From assembly GCF_932294415.1 (NCBI RefSeq), contig NC_065537.1, positions 69,755,761 to 69,819,760 of the forward strand: a DNA stretch of 64,000 nucleotides, given 5' to 3'. The translations under genes and the position numbers were made by a program. This stretch comes from Quercus robur (Eukaryota > Streptophyta > Magnoliopsida > Fagales > Fagaceae). The stretch's first letter is position 1, and every line of letters begins with the position of its first letter. The notes under the pieces are model-generated. The model worked only from the letters and a program-made list of their open reading frames with translations. It made no database searches and was not told the DNA's origin. Of this stretch, positions 47,348-60,275 are shown one piece after another.

Positions 47348-50225
47348 GACTTATGGGCATGACCAGGAAGACCTGTCCTTGTAAGTTGTATCCCTAAAAG
47401 TCTTTGTTTCACACCGATTTTACGACCTGTTTACATTACACACTCTTTAAGCTTTAAAGGAGATATAAATCGTGTGGACAATAATTAGGTAGATCAAACT
47501 GGGGTTTCTGACCTGGAATGAAAAGTATGTTGGAGAGAACTCCAACAACCTTGCTATCATGCTTGGATGAATCGGCTCCATTCTTTAAGGCAATATCACT
47601 GAAATTGTTCTATCCTATCTATCCAAAAAATAAAACAATTACAGTAATAAATATGTTAAACATAAAGGAAAATCTCAAAAGTAATGATTCTCTCTATGGA
47701 GACTGAGTTTTACCAATCATCTAAAAAATAATAATAAAAAATAAAAACAAAAGACATTGTTTATCCCTGTATAAGCATTTTCAGTCCCTAAAATTTAATA
47801 CAATCATTTTTAGCTAGGAAGTATGGATACTTCATTTAAAATGTCATACACCTGTCATAGCTGTGTTGTACCCATGTCATACCGGTGTTATATTAGCCGT
47901 TTCATGTTATAAGTTTTCAAAAATTGCTCGTGTTTTTGTATTGTACCCGTGTCCATACTCGTACCTATGTTCGTGTCTGTGCTTCCTAGATTTTTAGTCC
48001 CTAACAGGTTTAAAATCATTGTTTTTAGTCCTTAATAAATTAAAGTAATCATTTTTAGTTCTTATAAAGTGATGACATGTTAAAGATTTGGCCATCCTAT
48101 CAAGGGACTAAAAGCAATCACTTTAAATTTCAATGTCTAAAATCGTTCATGGACTAGACTTTAGGATGCCTAAAAAGGTTTTCTTCTTTTCCTGTTTTTT
48201 AAGGTAACAGTTCAAATCAATACATGTACCACTTATGATTGGAGTCAATACTAGGGATTCAGTCATACATACATGTTGGGTCTTCGTTCACATTATGAAT
48301 CATATATAATATAATGGGAAAACGTTTAAAGGCAATGACTAAACAGGGAAAAAAGAGGGGACCACCAAGACCTGGACCATGTCAATGTTTCACCCAAGTC
48401 TTTAAACATTTAACACTTCAACCATTTCTGATCCAATTAGACTGGACTTCAAGAATAATTAGTTGTGTTGAAAATAAACACAGATAAAGAAAAAGACTTG
48501 TGATAACTGTATATACAATTTATAATGTGTGTGTGCGTGTTCTTTTTTTTTTTTTTTTTTCTTGATTTGAATATAATCTGGGCAGACTGGGCTTGAGAAA
48601 TTGGTTGTCCATTAGCTCATGCTGTCCCTTTTGGGCTTGAAACCTCAAGCCCATTAGCAGTTGGACTGAATTAGACCGAATTAGACCAAAGTTGACTAAA
48701 TGGACCGAATTGAACCAAAATAAATCGATGTGGACCATATAAACCCAATGGATTGAAGAAGACTAAAATGGACTAGGAAACAATAAATTCTAGGTTTTAA
48801 CTTCTATATTTTATATAGATATAGATGTATAATACAGTAAGAAATCTTTGCCCAAAGCGTATAAGACTCATTATAGATTCATTAACTAAGTTCAACTAAG
48901 AGGCTTGTGATTTAGTGACAACTTAGGTTTTCTCCATTTTATTATATTAAAAAAAAAAAAAAAAAAAAAAACCCTCTTTAAGCTCTCGGCTTGGCTCAAA
49001 GAAGTGCCCAGCAGTATTGAGCCTTTTAGTGCTCCAAAGATCGAATATAATTTTTCTCTGAGGTTTCAATAAAAATGCTTTGTCTTTAGATGCCTAAGAA
49101 ATTAGAGCCTCTATTTGTGAATTTACTGAAATTAATTGGATTCATTGAAAATATGAAAACACAAAACCCTTTTATTATGTCAACTTTGATCGATTTCTAA
49201 CGTCTAAAAGTCTTTATCTATTTGATTAATAAAACAACCTCAAAGCATTATATCTCTGTTATTTTGTCAAATATTATGAAAAAAAAAATCAGTTAAAAGA
49301 TCTTTGTTGCAAAAACTCTACAACTTTTTTTTTTTTCTTGACAGAGAAAAATACTCTACAAACTCTTTTTTTTTTAAATAAAATTTCAATATATGACGTC
49401 TGCTTTTGATAATTGTGCTTTTTATCATCAAATCAAGACAGCAATTAATTTTTGATGTAGGCGATAATTGAAATCAAAATCTCTTATTCAACAATAAAAA
49501 ACCTTACCTTTCAACTACAATGCATGTTCTTTTTTCTTTTTCATTTTTTAATATAATCCGGGCTAGAGAAATTGGTTTTCCATTAGTTCATGTTGTCCAT
49601 GTAGCAAGGCCCTTTTTTTTAACTTGTGAAGCATTGTGGGCTAGTGTGAAACCATGTCGTCCTAACCAATAGCATGCCAACAAGGCCGTTGCATGTCCGT
49701 CCATTTCTCAGCCCAAATGGACTTCGTCTCCTCTGTTTAGGGCTTGAGGTTTTATGCCCATTTTTAGTTGGCCCCCAAAAAAAGATTCTTTTAACAATAA
49801 TTAATACTAGTAAAATTCTGTAAGGCATTCATAGATTTTGAAAATAATTTTGACTTCTTATTCACCAAGAGAATTGTTATAATAAATATTTGAACATTAT
49901 TATGATTATTATCATTTTGGTGTATTATGTCATTATCTTTTAACTATTCTTTATTAATTTCTTGTTCAACTGTGAGATTTTCATCTAAATATTTTATTAT
50001 AATTTGATCAGAATGATGGGAAAGGATAAGTGCTAATTAAGAGATTCAAGGAATAAGCTCAGAGAGAAGTGCATTATGCTAGTTAGGTTCTTGTTTTTGA
50101 GGGGTTGAATGGAACCAACCGCAAATCACAAGTTTTGCAAAAATAAGTGTTGTATGTTTTTTATTTTTTTGCAAGTATAATTTTTTCTTTTCTTTTTTGC
50201 AAGTTAAAGTGTTCATATGAATATC
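47348..50225. repeat. second copy of the tandem flank duplication
   Basis: Collinear with 39644-42337 plus 46526-47353 of the first copy, but without the solo LTR and without the Harbinger element. It therefore provides the pre-insertion state of both. It contains an A22 run near 48952, several T runs, and no coding sequence I can support. Confidence 0.85.
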
Positions 50226-50942
50226 TTGACTTACACGTAAAGCTGCCATTGTCCAAAAGAGCAAAGTGTATATAATCCCAAATTAACTCCAAATGCTCTT
50301 GAAGATGCTCAAACATGATACGTATTGATCAAATCAAGCAATATCAAAACTCAATTCCAATAACTATCTTTGTAAGTATATTGACAATCACAATTTTCTG
50401 AAGAAGAAGATTTCTCTCAGTCAACAGAGTATTTCTAAACTTTGGCCAAATACAAACAACTAGAGAGCTACAAAATATTTGCTTCATTGTTTTAAACATA
50501 AACTTGGCCTTCAAAAGTAGTCATCAGTCTTGTGCACCTGTGGTGAAGGAGGATAAATTTTTAATTAGAAAAGTGAGGTTTTCTCTACTGTAACAAGAAT
50601 TTAAAAGATTTTGTTTAATTCATTAGCTACAATTTAGTAAATTAAGTATCAATTACTTTTTTACCTTTGATAAAATTTACCACACAAGAAAGCTCATTTG
50701 TGTGAGAAATTAGGAATGTTACTTAAATCCCATTTCATTCAATATTTATGCAATTGGCAATCCATTTACTTAGGAAAATATTTAGAATTTCTTTTATAAA
50801 AAAAAAGAAAAAGAAAAAGAAAAGGAGAGCAAAGTTTTTACAACAAATTACTTAACTTTTTAGTCTTTAGTATGTCAGCAATTCAGTACTTATGGAAATA
50901 ATTGAAGCTTATGTCATTGATAGAGACCTTTGTCTAGAGTAA
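50226..50942. other. intergenic sequence, partly shared with D blocks
   Basis: Contains the segment gtgcacctgtggtga and the aacaagaatttaaaagat stretch also found at 26215-26320 and 35085-35200. This region is therefore a further relic of the same 3' flank and lies before the RLK5 unit. No gene is present. Confidence 0.65.
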
Positions 50943-51444
50943 AAGCATTTCCAATAGATTAGTCAAATTCATAAAATCAAGTCCAACAAATTCTCTAAAA
51001 GCATAACTTTTCCAAATTTTTTTGAAGTTGCTACAGTGATTCTCTTGATCTAGAGAGCACTCCAAATAATTATTTTATCTTGAAAAACATACCCAACTGT
51101 ATAAAAAACTATTCTTTCTCTCTCACCCTTTCTTCTTTGTTCATCTCTTTCTCAAATGTATTAAACAGTAACACAATCAAAGCACAAACACAATCTAAAA
51201 TCAAAACAAATTTAATTAGAACAATAAATCTAAAATCTGAATAGAAACAACAAATCAAGAACATGGAAAAAGACAAATTTAATTAGAACAACAAATCTAA
51301 AATGTAGAACGCCGATCTAATACATATGATGACTAAGCTGCATGTTCTTAGAAATGGGGAGGAGGACAAGCAGCGATGGAGCGTACTAAGTGGCATGCAT
51401 GAACGCAAGCCAACTCCCTCTAGCCTTTGTTCTCCACCAGTGAT

Positions 51445-51488
<44 letters not shown>

Positions 51489-52729
51489 TGTGTGTAAGAG
51501 AGAGAGAAGGAAAGAGAAAGAGGGAGAGTTGGAGATATGTTTTGGAGATCAAGAACTAGAAAAACAAAAAGTAAAAGAAAATGGAAGATAGAGATTGGAG
51601 TGGGTGTAAGAGCATCCACATTGGTGGAGTTATTTTTTTAGCTATTTGGCACTACAAAAAAGTTACTTTATATATTTTACTTACTCACTTTACAAAATAT
51701 CCAGCATCAATTAATGGTCTATTTTAGTTTTTAACACAATAAAATAATATAAAATCACAATAAAATAATATATCCACTACAATAAACAACAATCACAACC
51801 ATCGCAACTGCTACCACTGCCATTACTGCCGTCGCTGCCACCACCACAGCCGCCGCCACATGATAGCAAATAATCGTCTAGTGTAACAAGTAATTTTTTT
51901 AACCCCAAATTATACTTATCCATTTTTTTTTTATACTAAAACAATTTCTTAATCATCATGATAGCAAATAATCGTCTAGTATAACAATAATATAGGAAGG
52001 AATATAGGTAACAAATTTACCTATACCACCACCATTGCCGCACCCTTTTTGTATATGGTGGTGCTAAAAATAGCTTTTTAGCACCACCATTATGGATGCT
52101 CTAAGTGTGTGGAGGAGAAAAAACAAGAGAGAAAAAAAAAAATGAAGAAGAAGAAGAAGAAACATATAGATGAAAAATAAACTAAAGAAAGAAAGGAAAA
52201 ATAATATAAAGAATAAGAAATCAAAAGTGAAAAATGCTACCACCATATTTTCACAATAAATCTTAAGTGATAAATTGTTATTAGCTAATATTGGTGAGTA
52301 AAAAAATAATATCAATGGTGGGTTCAAATTAGAACTAGTAACAACTTATCACATAAGATTTTGTTGTGAAAGCATTGCAAAAATTTTTTGTGAACGTAAC
52401 ACGTCTCATTAAAAATAGATGATCCTGCAGCTCACTATATCATTGCAAAAAGTGCTCCATGAGATTTTAAAATATATATATCATCAGAAAATATAAAAAT
52501 ATTACCGTTGGAAGATTAAAAAATATAGTTGTTAGGAATATGAAAAATATAGCTGTGAATAAAGAAATATTAAAAATGGAATAAAGAAATAATGAAATTT
52601 TAATGAGATAGAGAAAAAGATAGAGAGACTGTTGAATAGTGTATTTGAAAAAGTAAATATGTAAAAGGTAAAAATTATTGTTCATTCTCGAAACAGTAAA
52701 AAAATTTAAGGTGATTGCTGGAGATGCTC
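50943..52729. mobile_element. Harbinger-like MITE with a second MITE nested inside
   Basis: Left end AAGCATTTCCAATAGATT after TAA (50940-50942). Right end inverted is GAGCATCTCCAGCAAT before TAA (52730-52732). The ends match imperfectly, so this outer element is less certain. It contains the nested element at 51610-52101 and a (GA)n tract at about 51449-51483. The low-complexity reading frames here, such as 51326-51559, are products of the repeat. Confidence 0.5.
51610..52101. mobile_element. MITE with GAGCATCCACATTGGTGG ends, TSD TAA
   Basis: Left GAGCATCCACATTGGTGG and right, inverted, GAGCATCCATAATGGTGG are flanked by TAA at 51607-51609 and 52102-52104. Inside, the segment gatagcaaataatcgtctag occurs twice (about 51863 and 51960), and there is a short GCC-rich trinucleotide stretch (about 51800-51860). 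Confidence 0.8.
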
Positions 52730-52732
52730 TAA

Positions 52733-53018
52733 TAGGGTGTAAGCCAGTTCCTTGTAATCTCAATCACTCCAATAGTGGAAATCAACCAAATAAAAATACA
52801 TGTTTAGGTATTATAGAAGTGTAATTGGGCTCATTGCCAATCCTATGTATAGTAGAATGAGCTTTGCAAATCTCAATGGGTTCTAATCTCCATAGGATTC
52901 CCTTGTATCCTCTTCCCAAATATACTTGGACTGGCCTTATTAAGGTTAGATCATATGGTTTGGTAGATACGTTACCAAATTAAATCTACCAAAGATTTAA
53001 AAAAAAAAAAAATACCTG
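52733..53018. other. 3' flank of RLK5
   Basis: Short non-coding interval. It includes tcctatgtatagtagaatgagc, related to the flank just after RLK3 and RLK4 (26655 and 35550). No gene is seen. Confidence 0.5.
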
Positions 53019-56000
53019 TCACTTGAACTCTGTTTGAGTAGTGTGTATATTGGTTCCCAGAAAGTTTTGCCGAATTGAAAGCAACTCAACTACAACAGCA
53101 CTGATGTTCTTCCTTTCTCTCAGAATTTCTGTGGAACAAGCAACTCCAATTCCAAGTATCAAAATCAAGCATTCATGTATTTTGAAACTTCCATTTCGAT
53201 TCCCATTACAAGTGTCATTCATCCTTCTTTCTCCCTTTTGTCTTTCCCCGAGAACAGCAGGATCTATAATGTCAATTATTTGTTCCAGCAAAGTTTCTTT
53301 GACAAAGTCACGAAGACTTAAGTTATCATGGAACATGTTATCCGTTGGTCTTTTTCTAGTGAACATCTCTAATAATAATATACCATAACTATAAACATCA
53401 CCATATATTGATACCTCATTTCCCATTCCATACTCTGCAATTACACATAACATATATTGTAATTGGCATACTTTCAAAACATAACAATAAGGGAAATAAA
53501 ATTTTTTAGAAGATTTAAAGAATGTTTTTCAATGGCGTGGAAAAAAAAAAGAAAAAAAGAAGAAGAATATATCTAGAAATTTTCGTTATAATACATCTAT
53601 CTATTGTATACAATACATCCTTAGTAACAACATATTTTCAAGCTTAAAACTATAGTAGAAAATATGTGAAAAGGAAAGCAATTAAATTTAAGAAATGTAA
53701 AATAAATTTACCTGGAGGAGTATAACCAATCGTTCCTCTAATCCCAATGGAGCTTAATTGATTAGTAGAAGAATCTTGGATAATATCATGATGGAATCTT
53801 GCCAAGCCGAAATCACTTACATGTCCAACCATTTCATCATCAAGAAGAACATTACTGGGCTTGAGGTCACAATGAACAATTGGTGTTTCACAATGATAAT
53901 GAAGATAATCCAATGCACTAGCAACATCAATAGCGATATTCAATCTTTGAAGAAAACTCAACTTTCTTGGTTTCTCAAGAGCATCATTTGTTCTTGGAGT
54001 TGGATGTAACCACACATCTAGGTTGCCATTTCCTAGGAACTCGTATACCAAAGCCTTAAAATCATGACCTTGATTGTCAATGCTCGAACATGCTGTGAGC
54101 AATTGTACAAGATTTCGATGTCTGGTGTTTCTTAGAACCTCACACTCGACTTTGAAACTTTTGGAAGCTCCATGGCGCCCAAGTTTCAACACCTTGATAG
54201 CAACTGCATGTCTATATTGATCAAGAGTTCCTTTATACACTGACCCAAAACTACCCACACCAATTAGATTATCAAAAGAAAATCTATTAGTAGCATTTAG
54301 GAGACTTTGGTAAGATATTCAAAAATAAATTTATTGAATCACTTGAGGTATTTTCTCTCCTTTTTTTTCCTTGAAGAACACAGGAATAAAAAAAACAGAA
54401 CCAAAGTTACTCCAAGAAGCTCGAAGAGTATAAAGATTATCCGCTTCAACGTAAGAGTCAACTTGCTCTTCTTGGATTTTTTGTTGTTGCAGTTCGAAGT
54501 TGAAACTTTGGTATGCCCCCACAAAGCTTACCATTTCCATTAATCAAAGTTGCACTCGCATTCTTGACAACTCCATTTGTTGGTACCTCACCCTCAAAAT
54601 GGTTGTACGAGAGATTCAATAATTTCAAGAAATCAAAAATCTCCAAAAATTTTGGAATCATGCCAGAAAAATTATTGTTAGAAAGGTCTAAATGTTCAAG
54701 ACCTCTTAATGATTCTCAAGATGAAGGAACAACCCCTTGGAAAAAGTTTCTTCTCATGGCTAGAAATTCTAGCTTTACACAACATGCAAGACGTGCTGGT
54801 ATTTTACCAAACAACATATTTTCAGAAATATCCTAATGTTCTAAATTTTTCAAATTTCCTATTTCCATGGGAAGGGCACCAGTGAATTGGTTGCCAGACA
54901 AGTCAAGGCTATTTGGTGAAAATGAGAGACCAATAACTTGCGAGGATATGATACCGCTAAGATTATTATGGGGAAGATGAAAAGTTATCAAATTTGGCAT
55001 TGACTTAGACTTGGAAGGGATGCTTCCCTGAAGATTATTGTCTCCTAAATACAACTCCAACAAATTTGTTAAATTTCCAAAAGAGGATGGAATGTTCCCA
55101 ATGAAATTGTTTTGAGATAAATCCAGAAATTGTAATTTCTGAAGGTTTCCAAGTATAGAGGGGATGTTACCTGAAAATTTATTGTTCCACATTTCTATAT
55201 TCTCCAGGTTGGTCAGATCCCCTATAACACTAGGAATATTTCCAGATATTTTATTATTATTCAAATAGAAAAAAGGTAAGACTAGTTGAGATGTTGCCAA
55301 TACATTTAGGCAACTCCCCCCCCCCCCCCCCCCCAAAGTTGTTGGTATTTATCTCCAAATCTCTTAGGTTGGTAGCATTTGACAAAGAACAGAGAAAACT
55401 CAAGTCATTTGCTCCTCCATTTCCAAGCTGGTTTTCGGTAATAGAAAACAACCTCACTCTATTTAGCTTCTCTAAAGAAGGAACTTTTCCAGTTAGTTTA
55501 TTCTCGGCCAAATTTAGTATATGTAAATTCGAGGCACTAGATATTGAAATAGGGATAGATCCAATAAACTGGTTGTTACTGATGGTAAATGTTTCTAAAT
55601 TTGGTAGAGTGATACCTATGTCCGATGGAAGATGCCCTTGGATTTGGTTAACTGCTACATCAATCTTTGTTATTGAAGAGATATTGAAGAACAAGGGAGG
55701 AATTGTACCAGACAATCTATTTGAACCCACAGCAAAGATTTTAAGTTTGGTCAATAGGCCAAAAGAATCAGGGATACTCCCACCCAGGTTATTATAAGCT
55801 ACAGAAAAACCTTCTAGAGATGATAAGTTTCCAAAAGAAGGTGGGATAATTCCCATCAAAACATTTTTATGAATAGCAAAGATTTGGAGCTTTGACAAGG
55901 TACCAAGCTCTGTGGGGATTTCTCCAACCAGATTATTAACAGCCGCATGAAACACTCTTGAGTTAGGCACAACTGGATAAATTGCTAGGAATTTTTCCAC

Positions 56001-56430
56001 TTATTGTGTTATTGTTCAATAGCAAGACTTCTAGTCTGTGCAAATGGCCAATTTATGAAGGAATTTCATTATAAAAGCTATTGTTTTCAAGGTCTAGCTT
56101 CCACAAAAAACTTAAATTTCCAATATTTGGGGATATAGAGCCTACCAGTTTTTGAGATCGCAGGTCCAAAACAATGACCCTTTGATGTCGGTGACCACAG
56201 GAAACACCTTTCCATTGGCAAAAGTGGATGCTATCATTCCAAGAACTCATGACCCCGAAAGGATCGTTACTAATCTTGGCTTTGAAGTTGAGCAGTGCTA
56301 ACCCGTCAGTCTCATTATTCTCACCAAGCACAGAGGTGAGAAACAAGCCAAAGCAGCAGAGAAGAATAAATGAGTGCATGGAAAAAGATGATGATGGTGT
56401 AGCTGAACTCAGGTGTGAACGAAGCCCCAT
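53019..56430 (-). pseudogene. RLK5: full-length but broken LRR XII receptor kinase
   Basis: Collinear with RLK3 and RLK4 from ATG 56430 (MGLRSHLSS) to the stop at 53019, with exon 1 down to 53712 and exon 2 at 53434-53019. Breaks: a TAA after NEIPS near 56053; a one-base insertion near 55970; a C19 run at 55316-55334 that adds four glycine codons in frame; a one-base insertion near 55267; compensating shifts around 55000-55020 (KSKSMP for SLSQCQ); TAG in EH-stop-DIS at 54833; TGA for W in VPSSWES near 54710; a one-base loss near 54497; and a frameshift near 54330. The kinase from 54258 downward is open, with VAIK, HCDLKPSN and DFG and a more diverged C-terminus than RLK3/RLK4. It cannot make a receptor. 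Its kinase exon pair alone is intact. Confidence 0.92.
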
Positions 56431-56533
56431 GCAATGTGGTTGAAAAGGCTTTTGTTTGACAAAGAAATGATGGTTTATCAAATTTTGTAATGGATGTGTA
56501 TGTATGATTGTTTTGCAGCTGAAAAAGAAGCAA

Positions 56534-56541
56534 ATTTATAG
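56534..56541 (-). promoter_or_regulatory. TATA box of RLK5
   Basis: The minus strand reads TTGCTATAAATTTGC at the same distance before the ATG as in RLK3. The promoter core is preserved although the gene is broken. Confidence 0.55.
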
Positions 56542-57607
56542 CAAGGGAAAGAAGACAAGTAGTCCAAGAAATAGTGATGTTCGGACCCACTTCTAAATTG
56601 AATAAAAGAACCAAACAAATAACCGTGTGGGACAATATTAGAGACCGTAAGGAACCGCGTGGACAATAATTAGGTATATCAAAATGGGGTTCTAGAAAAG
56701 TATGCAAAGGAAAACTCTATTCTTTAAAGCAATATCATTGTAATTATTCTAAAACAAAATTTAAATATAAAATTAGTTGTAATTTTAAATTACAACCTTA
56801 CTTAAAAAAATAAAGTGACGACATATTAAAGATTTGACCATCCTATCAAAATTACTAAAAGCAATAACTTTAAATTTAAATGTCTAAAATAGTTCATGGT
56901 CTAAAATTTAGGAAGCAAATGATGTATTTAAAAGGAAATTTTTTTAGGTAACACAGTTCAAATCAATAAAAGTCCTACTTATGATTGGAGCCAATACTTG
57001 GGATTCTGTCATTCATGCATGGGGCCATGTTTTATGCCCAAATTACACCAACAACTTTCTGGTCTGAGACGACCAATCCTGACTCCCATGCATCCTAAGA
57101 TTAGTTCATGCATGGGGCCATTAAGAGAAAAAAAAAAAAGAGAGAACGACAAAGACCTGGACCATGTCAATGTTTGATGTTTCACCCAAGTCTTTAAACA
57201 CAGAAAACTTCAACCAATTCTGATTCAATTAGATGGACTTTAAGAATAATTAGTTGTTTTGAGAATAAACACAGATAAATAAAGAGGGAGAAAGAGATTT
57301 CTGATAAAATTTATATACAATTTATAATTTTACCATACAATAATGAGTAGGTTATAGAATTTAGAAGCTTATGAAATTTACAGCTTCTATTTGAAGGTTG
57401 CATTATTTGAATTAATTGGATTCATCCAAACGCAAAATACTTTTATTATGTCATCTTTGATCGCATAAGATTGTTGACATCTAAAATTCCTATATCAATT
57501 TGATTACTAAAAACGTGAAACAACTTCAAAGCATTGTATCACTGTTATTTGTCAAATACTATAAAATAATAATGATCAATTAAAGCTCTCTGTCACAAAA
57601 ATTCTAT
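56542..57607. repeat. 5' flank block of RLK5
   Basis: Non-coding and homologous to the 5' flanks of RLK3 and RLK4 with several deletions. Shared landmarks are ttcaaatcaataaaagt, gacctggaccatgtcaatg and taattggattcatc. It has no solo LTR at the GGATT site used at 41216. No gene is seen. Confidence 0.75.
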
Positions 57608-57800
57608 GAGTGCATTTGGTTGGAGTAAAAGGTGGGTGGATGGAAAATAAACAGGAGAAAAGTATAGAGAAAATGGTTGGAGTTACTGTTTGGTTGAGGA
57701 GGAAAAATGGAAGAGATTTTAGTGAAGCCTAGGAGTTTTCTCTCTTAATTCACCTAAACATAATCTCCCCAAATTAGGGAGAAAATAGGAGAAAAAAGGG

Positions 57801-60210
57801 GAACAAAGTCTTTGGACAAAAATGCCCTTCTAACTATGCGTAAATGGTTCTTTTTGTTCTTTTCATTTTCTTCATTTTCCTGTTTCTGTTTATGTGATTC
57901 GTCTATTTGTTCTTCTTCTACTACTTTTCGTTGTTCCCTTCTTCTTCTTTCATTTCTTTTTTTCTTTTTCCTTCATATTTCTTGTGCGCGTGTGTTCATA
58001 TCTTTTTTTTTTTTTTTGGACTACTTATCATTCCTTATTTTTCATTCTTTTTTTTTCTTATATATTTTGGGTTATTGTGTGCATCTCTTTTTTTTTTTTT
58101 TTTTCATTTTATTTTTTAATGAAGTTCTCATTTACGTGCAATTTTTTAATAAAAATATAATTTATGTGTTTTTTTTATTTTATCTAATAGAGGTATATGA
58201 ATAAATTTATATAAACTCTATTTTCTATTCTTCCTTTTTTTTTTTTTTCTCAATCAAACAAAAAGGTTTTTCATCCCTCTGATTTTTCACTCCCAACAAA
58301 ACACAAAGGAGAAAAAAGAGGAACAAAATCTTTGGACAAAAATGCCCTTCTAACTATGCTTAAATGGTTCTTTTTGTTCTTTTCATTTTCTTCATTTTCC
58401 TATTTCCGTTTTATGTTTTCGTCTATTTGTTCTTCTTCTACTACTTTTCGTTGTTCCCTTCTTCTTCTTTCATTTCTTTTTTCTTTTTCCTTCATCTTTC
58501 TTGTGCGCGTGTTCATATCTTTTGTTTGTCTTTTTTTTTTTTCTTTTTTCTTTTCTTTTTTCTTTTTTTTTCTTTTTTTTTGTGGGACTACTTGTCATTC
58601 CTTATTTTTCATTCCTTTTTTTCTTATATATTTTGGGTTATTGTGTGCGTCTCTTTTTTTTTATTTTATTTTATATTTTAATGAAGTTTTCATTTATGAG
58701 CAATTTTTTAATAAAAATATAATGTATGTTTTTTTTTTTTAAATCTAATAGAGGTATATGAGTAAATTTATATAAACTTTATTTTCTATTCTTCCTTTTT
58801 TTTTCCTTTAATCAAACAAAGAAGTTTTTCATCCCTCTAATTTTCCACTCCCAACAAAACACAAAGGAGAAAAAGAGGAACAAAATCTTTGGACAAAAAT
58901 GCCCTTCTAACTATGCTTAAATGGTTCTTTTTGTTCTTTTCGTTTTCTTCATTTTCCTATTTCTGTTTTATGTTTTCGTCTATTTGTCCTTCTTCTACTA
59001 CTTTTCGTTGTTCTCTTCTTCTTCTTTCATTTCTTTTTTCTTTTTCCTTAATCTTTCTTGTGCGGGTGTGTTCATATCTTTTGTTTGTCTTTTTTTTTTG
59101 GGACTACTTATCATTCCTTATTTTTCATTCTTTTTTTTTCTTATATATTTTGGATTATTATGTGCATCTCTTTTTTTAATTTTTTTAATTTTTATTGAAG
59201 TTCTCATTTATGCACAATTTTTTAATAAAAATATAATGTATGTGTTATTTATTTATTTTTTATTTTTATCTAATAGAGGTTGTAAGGACCAAATTTTGTT
59301 CTTAGCTCAAATGATGTATGGACTCAGGCCCAAAAAGCCTAAAACAATAAATTTGTAGAGAGTGAGTTGGAAAACTGGGCTAAAATGAGTTGGATGACAA
59401 ATAAAATGGGTTCAAATGACAAGAATAGAAATATAGATTGATTTAAACTAAAGGAAATCGTCATCGGCACAGTCCGAGGAGATCAATTCTTATATATTTC
59501 TCTTAAATTTGATTACAAGTTGGTTTCCTGATTGCTACAATGTTTCTCTCTTCATCTCTCCTTCTCTCTCTCTCTCTCTCTCTCTCATTGCCCTTTTCTT
59601 TCTTTATACTATCTTTCCCTTTCATCTCTACCCTTCATGTGCAGACTAGATGGTTGGTCTTGATACTTGTTCCATCTGCACCTTCTTGAAGTCTTTAGTT
59701 GTAAGGCTGAAAAACCACTATTCAGGTATCACTTCCTTATTAATGTGGCCAGAGAGTTAGCTGCAAAACATTTAATGTGGTGGTAACAGCTTTCCCTTGA
59801 GATATTTCATGGTCTCCTTTTGTCTTGTTCCTTCTAGATACTTATTCGCATCAATGGAATCGTCTAGGACGTTGCTCTTGGTGTCAGGCCATACATTCTG
59901 ACCTTGACCTTACTCAGTCGAGGAAGTATTTATCTTGGGACCGTCTCCTTAGTTGATCGTGGTCAGACTTCAACTATTCACTTACCAATATGGACTCTTA
60001 TAAAGATATTTACCCATCCTCAGATGACTTAATGTCCTCGGATTGGGCCCCTGACCCAATATACTTTATAGATACCTTCCTCTGGGCCTATCACCCCTAC
60101 AGAGGTATATAAGTAAATTTATATAAACTCTATTTTCTATTTTTCCTTTTTTTTTCTCAACCAAATAAATTTTTTTTTTCATCCCTCTAATTTTCCACCC
60201 CCAACAAAAC
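57801..60210. repeat. three tandem units of about 520-560 bp
   Basis: Each unit begins gaacaaa(a/g)tctttggac, runs through gttcttcttctactac, a T-rich middle and atgaagttctcatttatg, and ends in taatagaggtatat followed by acaaaacacaaa. Units 2 and 3 are closer to each other (for example ttatgttttcgtctatttg) than to unit 1. Unit 3 holds the solo LTR at 59281-60101. Confidence 0.8.
59281..60101. mobile_element. solo LTR, TSD GAGGT
   Basis: It begins TGTAAGGACC and ends ACCCCTACA, flanked by GAGGT at 59276-59280 and 60102-60106. Units 1 and 2 of the surrounding triplication show the uninterrupted sequence taatagaggtatat. The LTR is 821 bp, contains a (CT)n tract at about 59560-59586 and a CCTCGG motif near 60035, and is unlike the other LTR families here. 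Confidence 0.92.
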
Positions 60211-60275
60211 ACAAATGAGAAAAACTAAAATATTTTCGAACCTCATACTTTTTCATCCTCCAACCAAATGGACCC

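Larger units (their letters stand above)
57608..60275. mobile_element. MITE-like element with internal triplication and a solo LTR
   Basis: The ends GAGTGCATTTGGTTGGAG and, inverted, GGGTCCATTTGGTTGGAG are inverted repeats, set in tattcta/ctacaag flanks that correspond to the aaactctacaa sequence of the tandem flank copies (about 49315). The flanking duplication is imperfect (TAT or CTA against TAC or CTA). Inside, a unit of about 520-560 bp starting at gaacaaa(a/g)tctttggac is present three times, from 57801, 58321 and 58878. The third copy is interrupted by a solo LTR. The T-rich frames in each unit (many F, S and L) are low-complexity and not supported as genes. Confidence 0.65.

Noticed and set aside
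51326..51559. ORF with an ER-rich repeat
   Set aside because: Encoded by a (GA)n microsatellite inside a MITE.
57812..59358. Several overlapping ORFs rich in F, S and L
   Set aside because: They come from T-rich tandem units. All forward frames are open because of low complexity, and no domain is visible.
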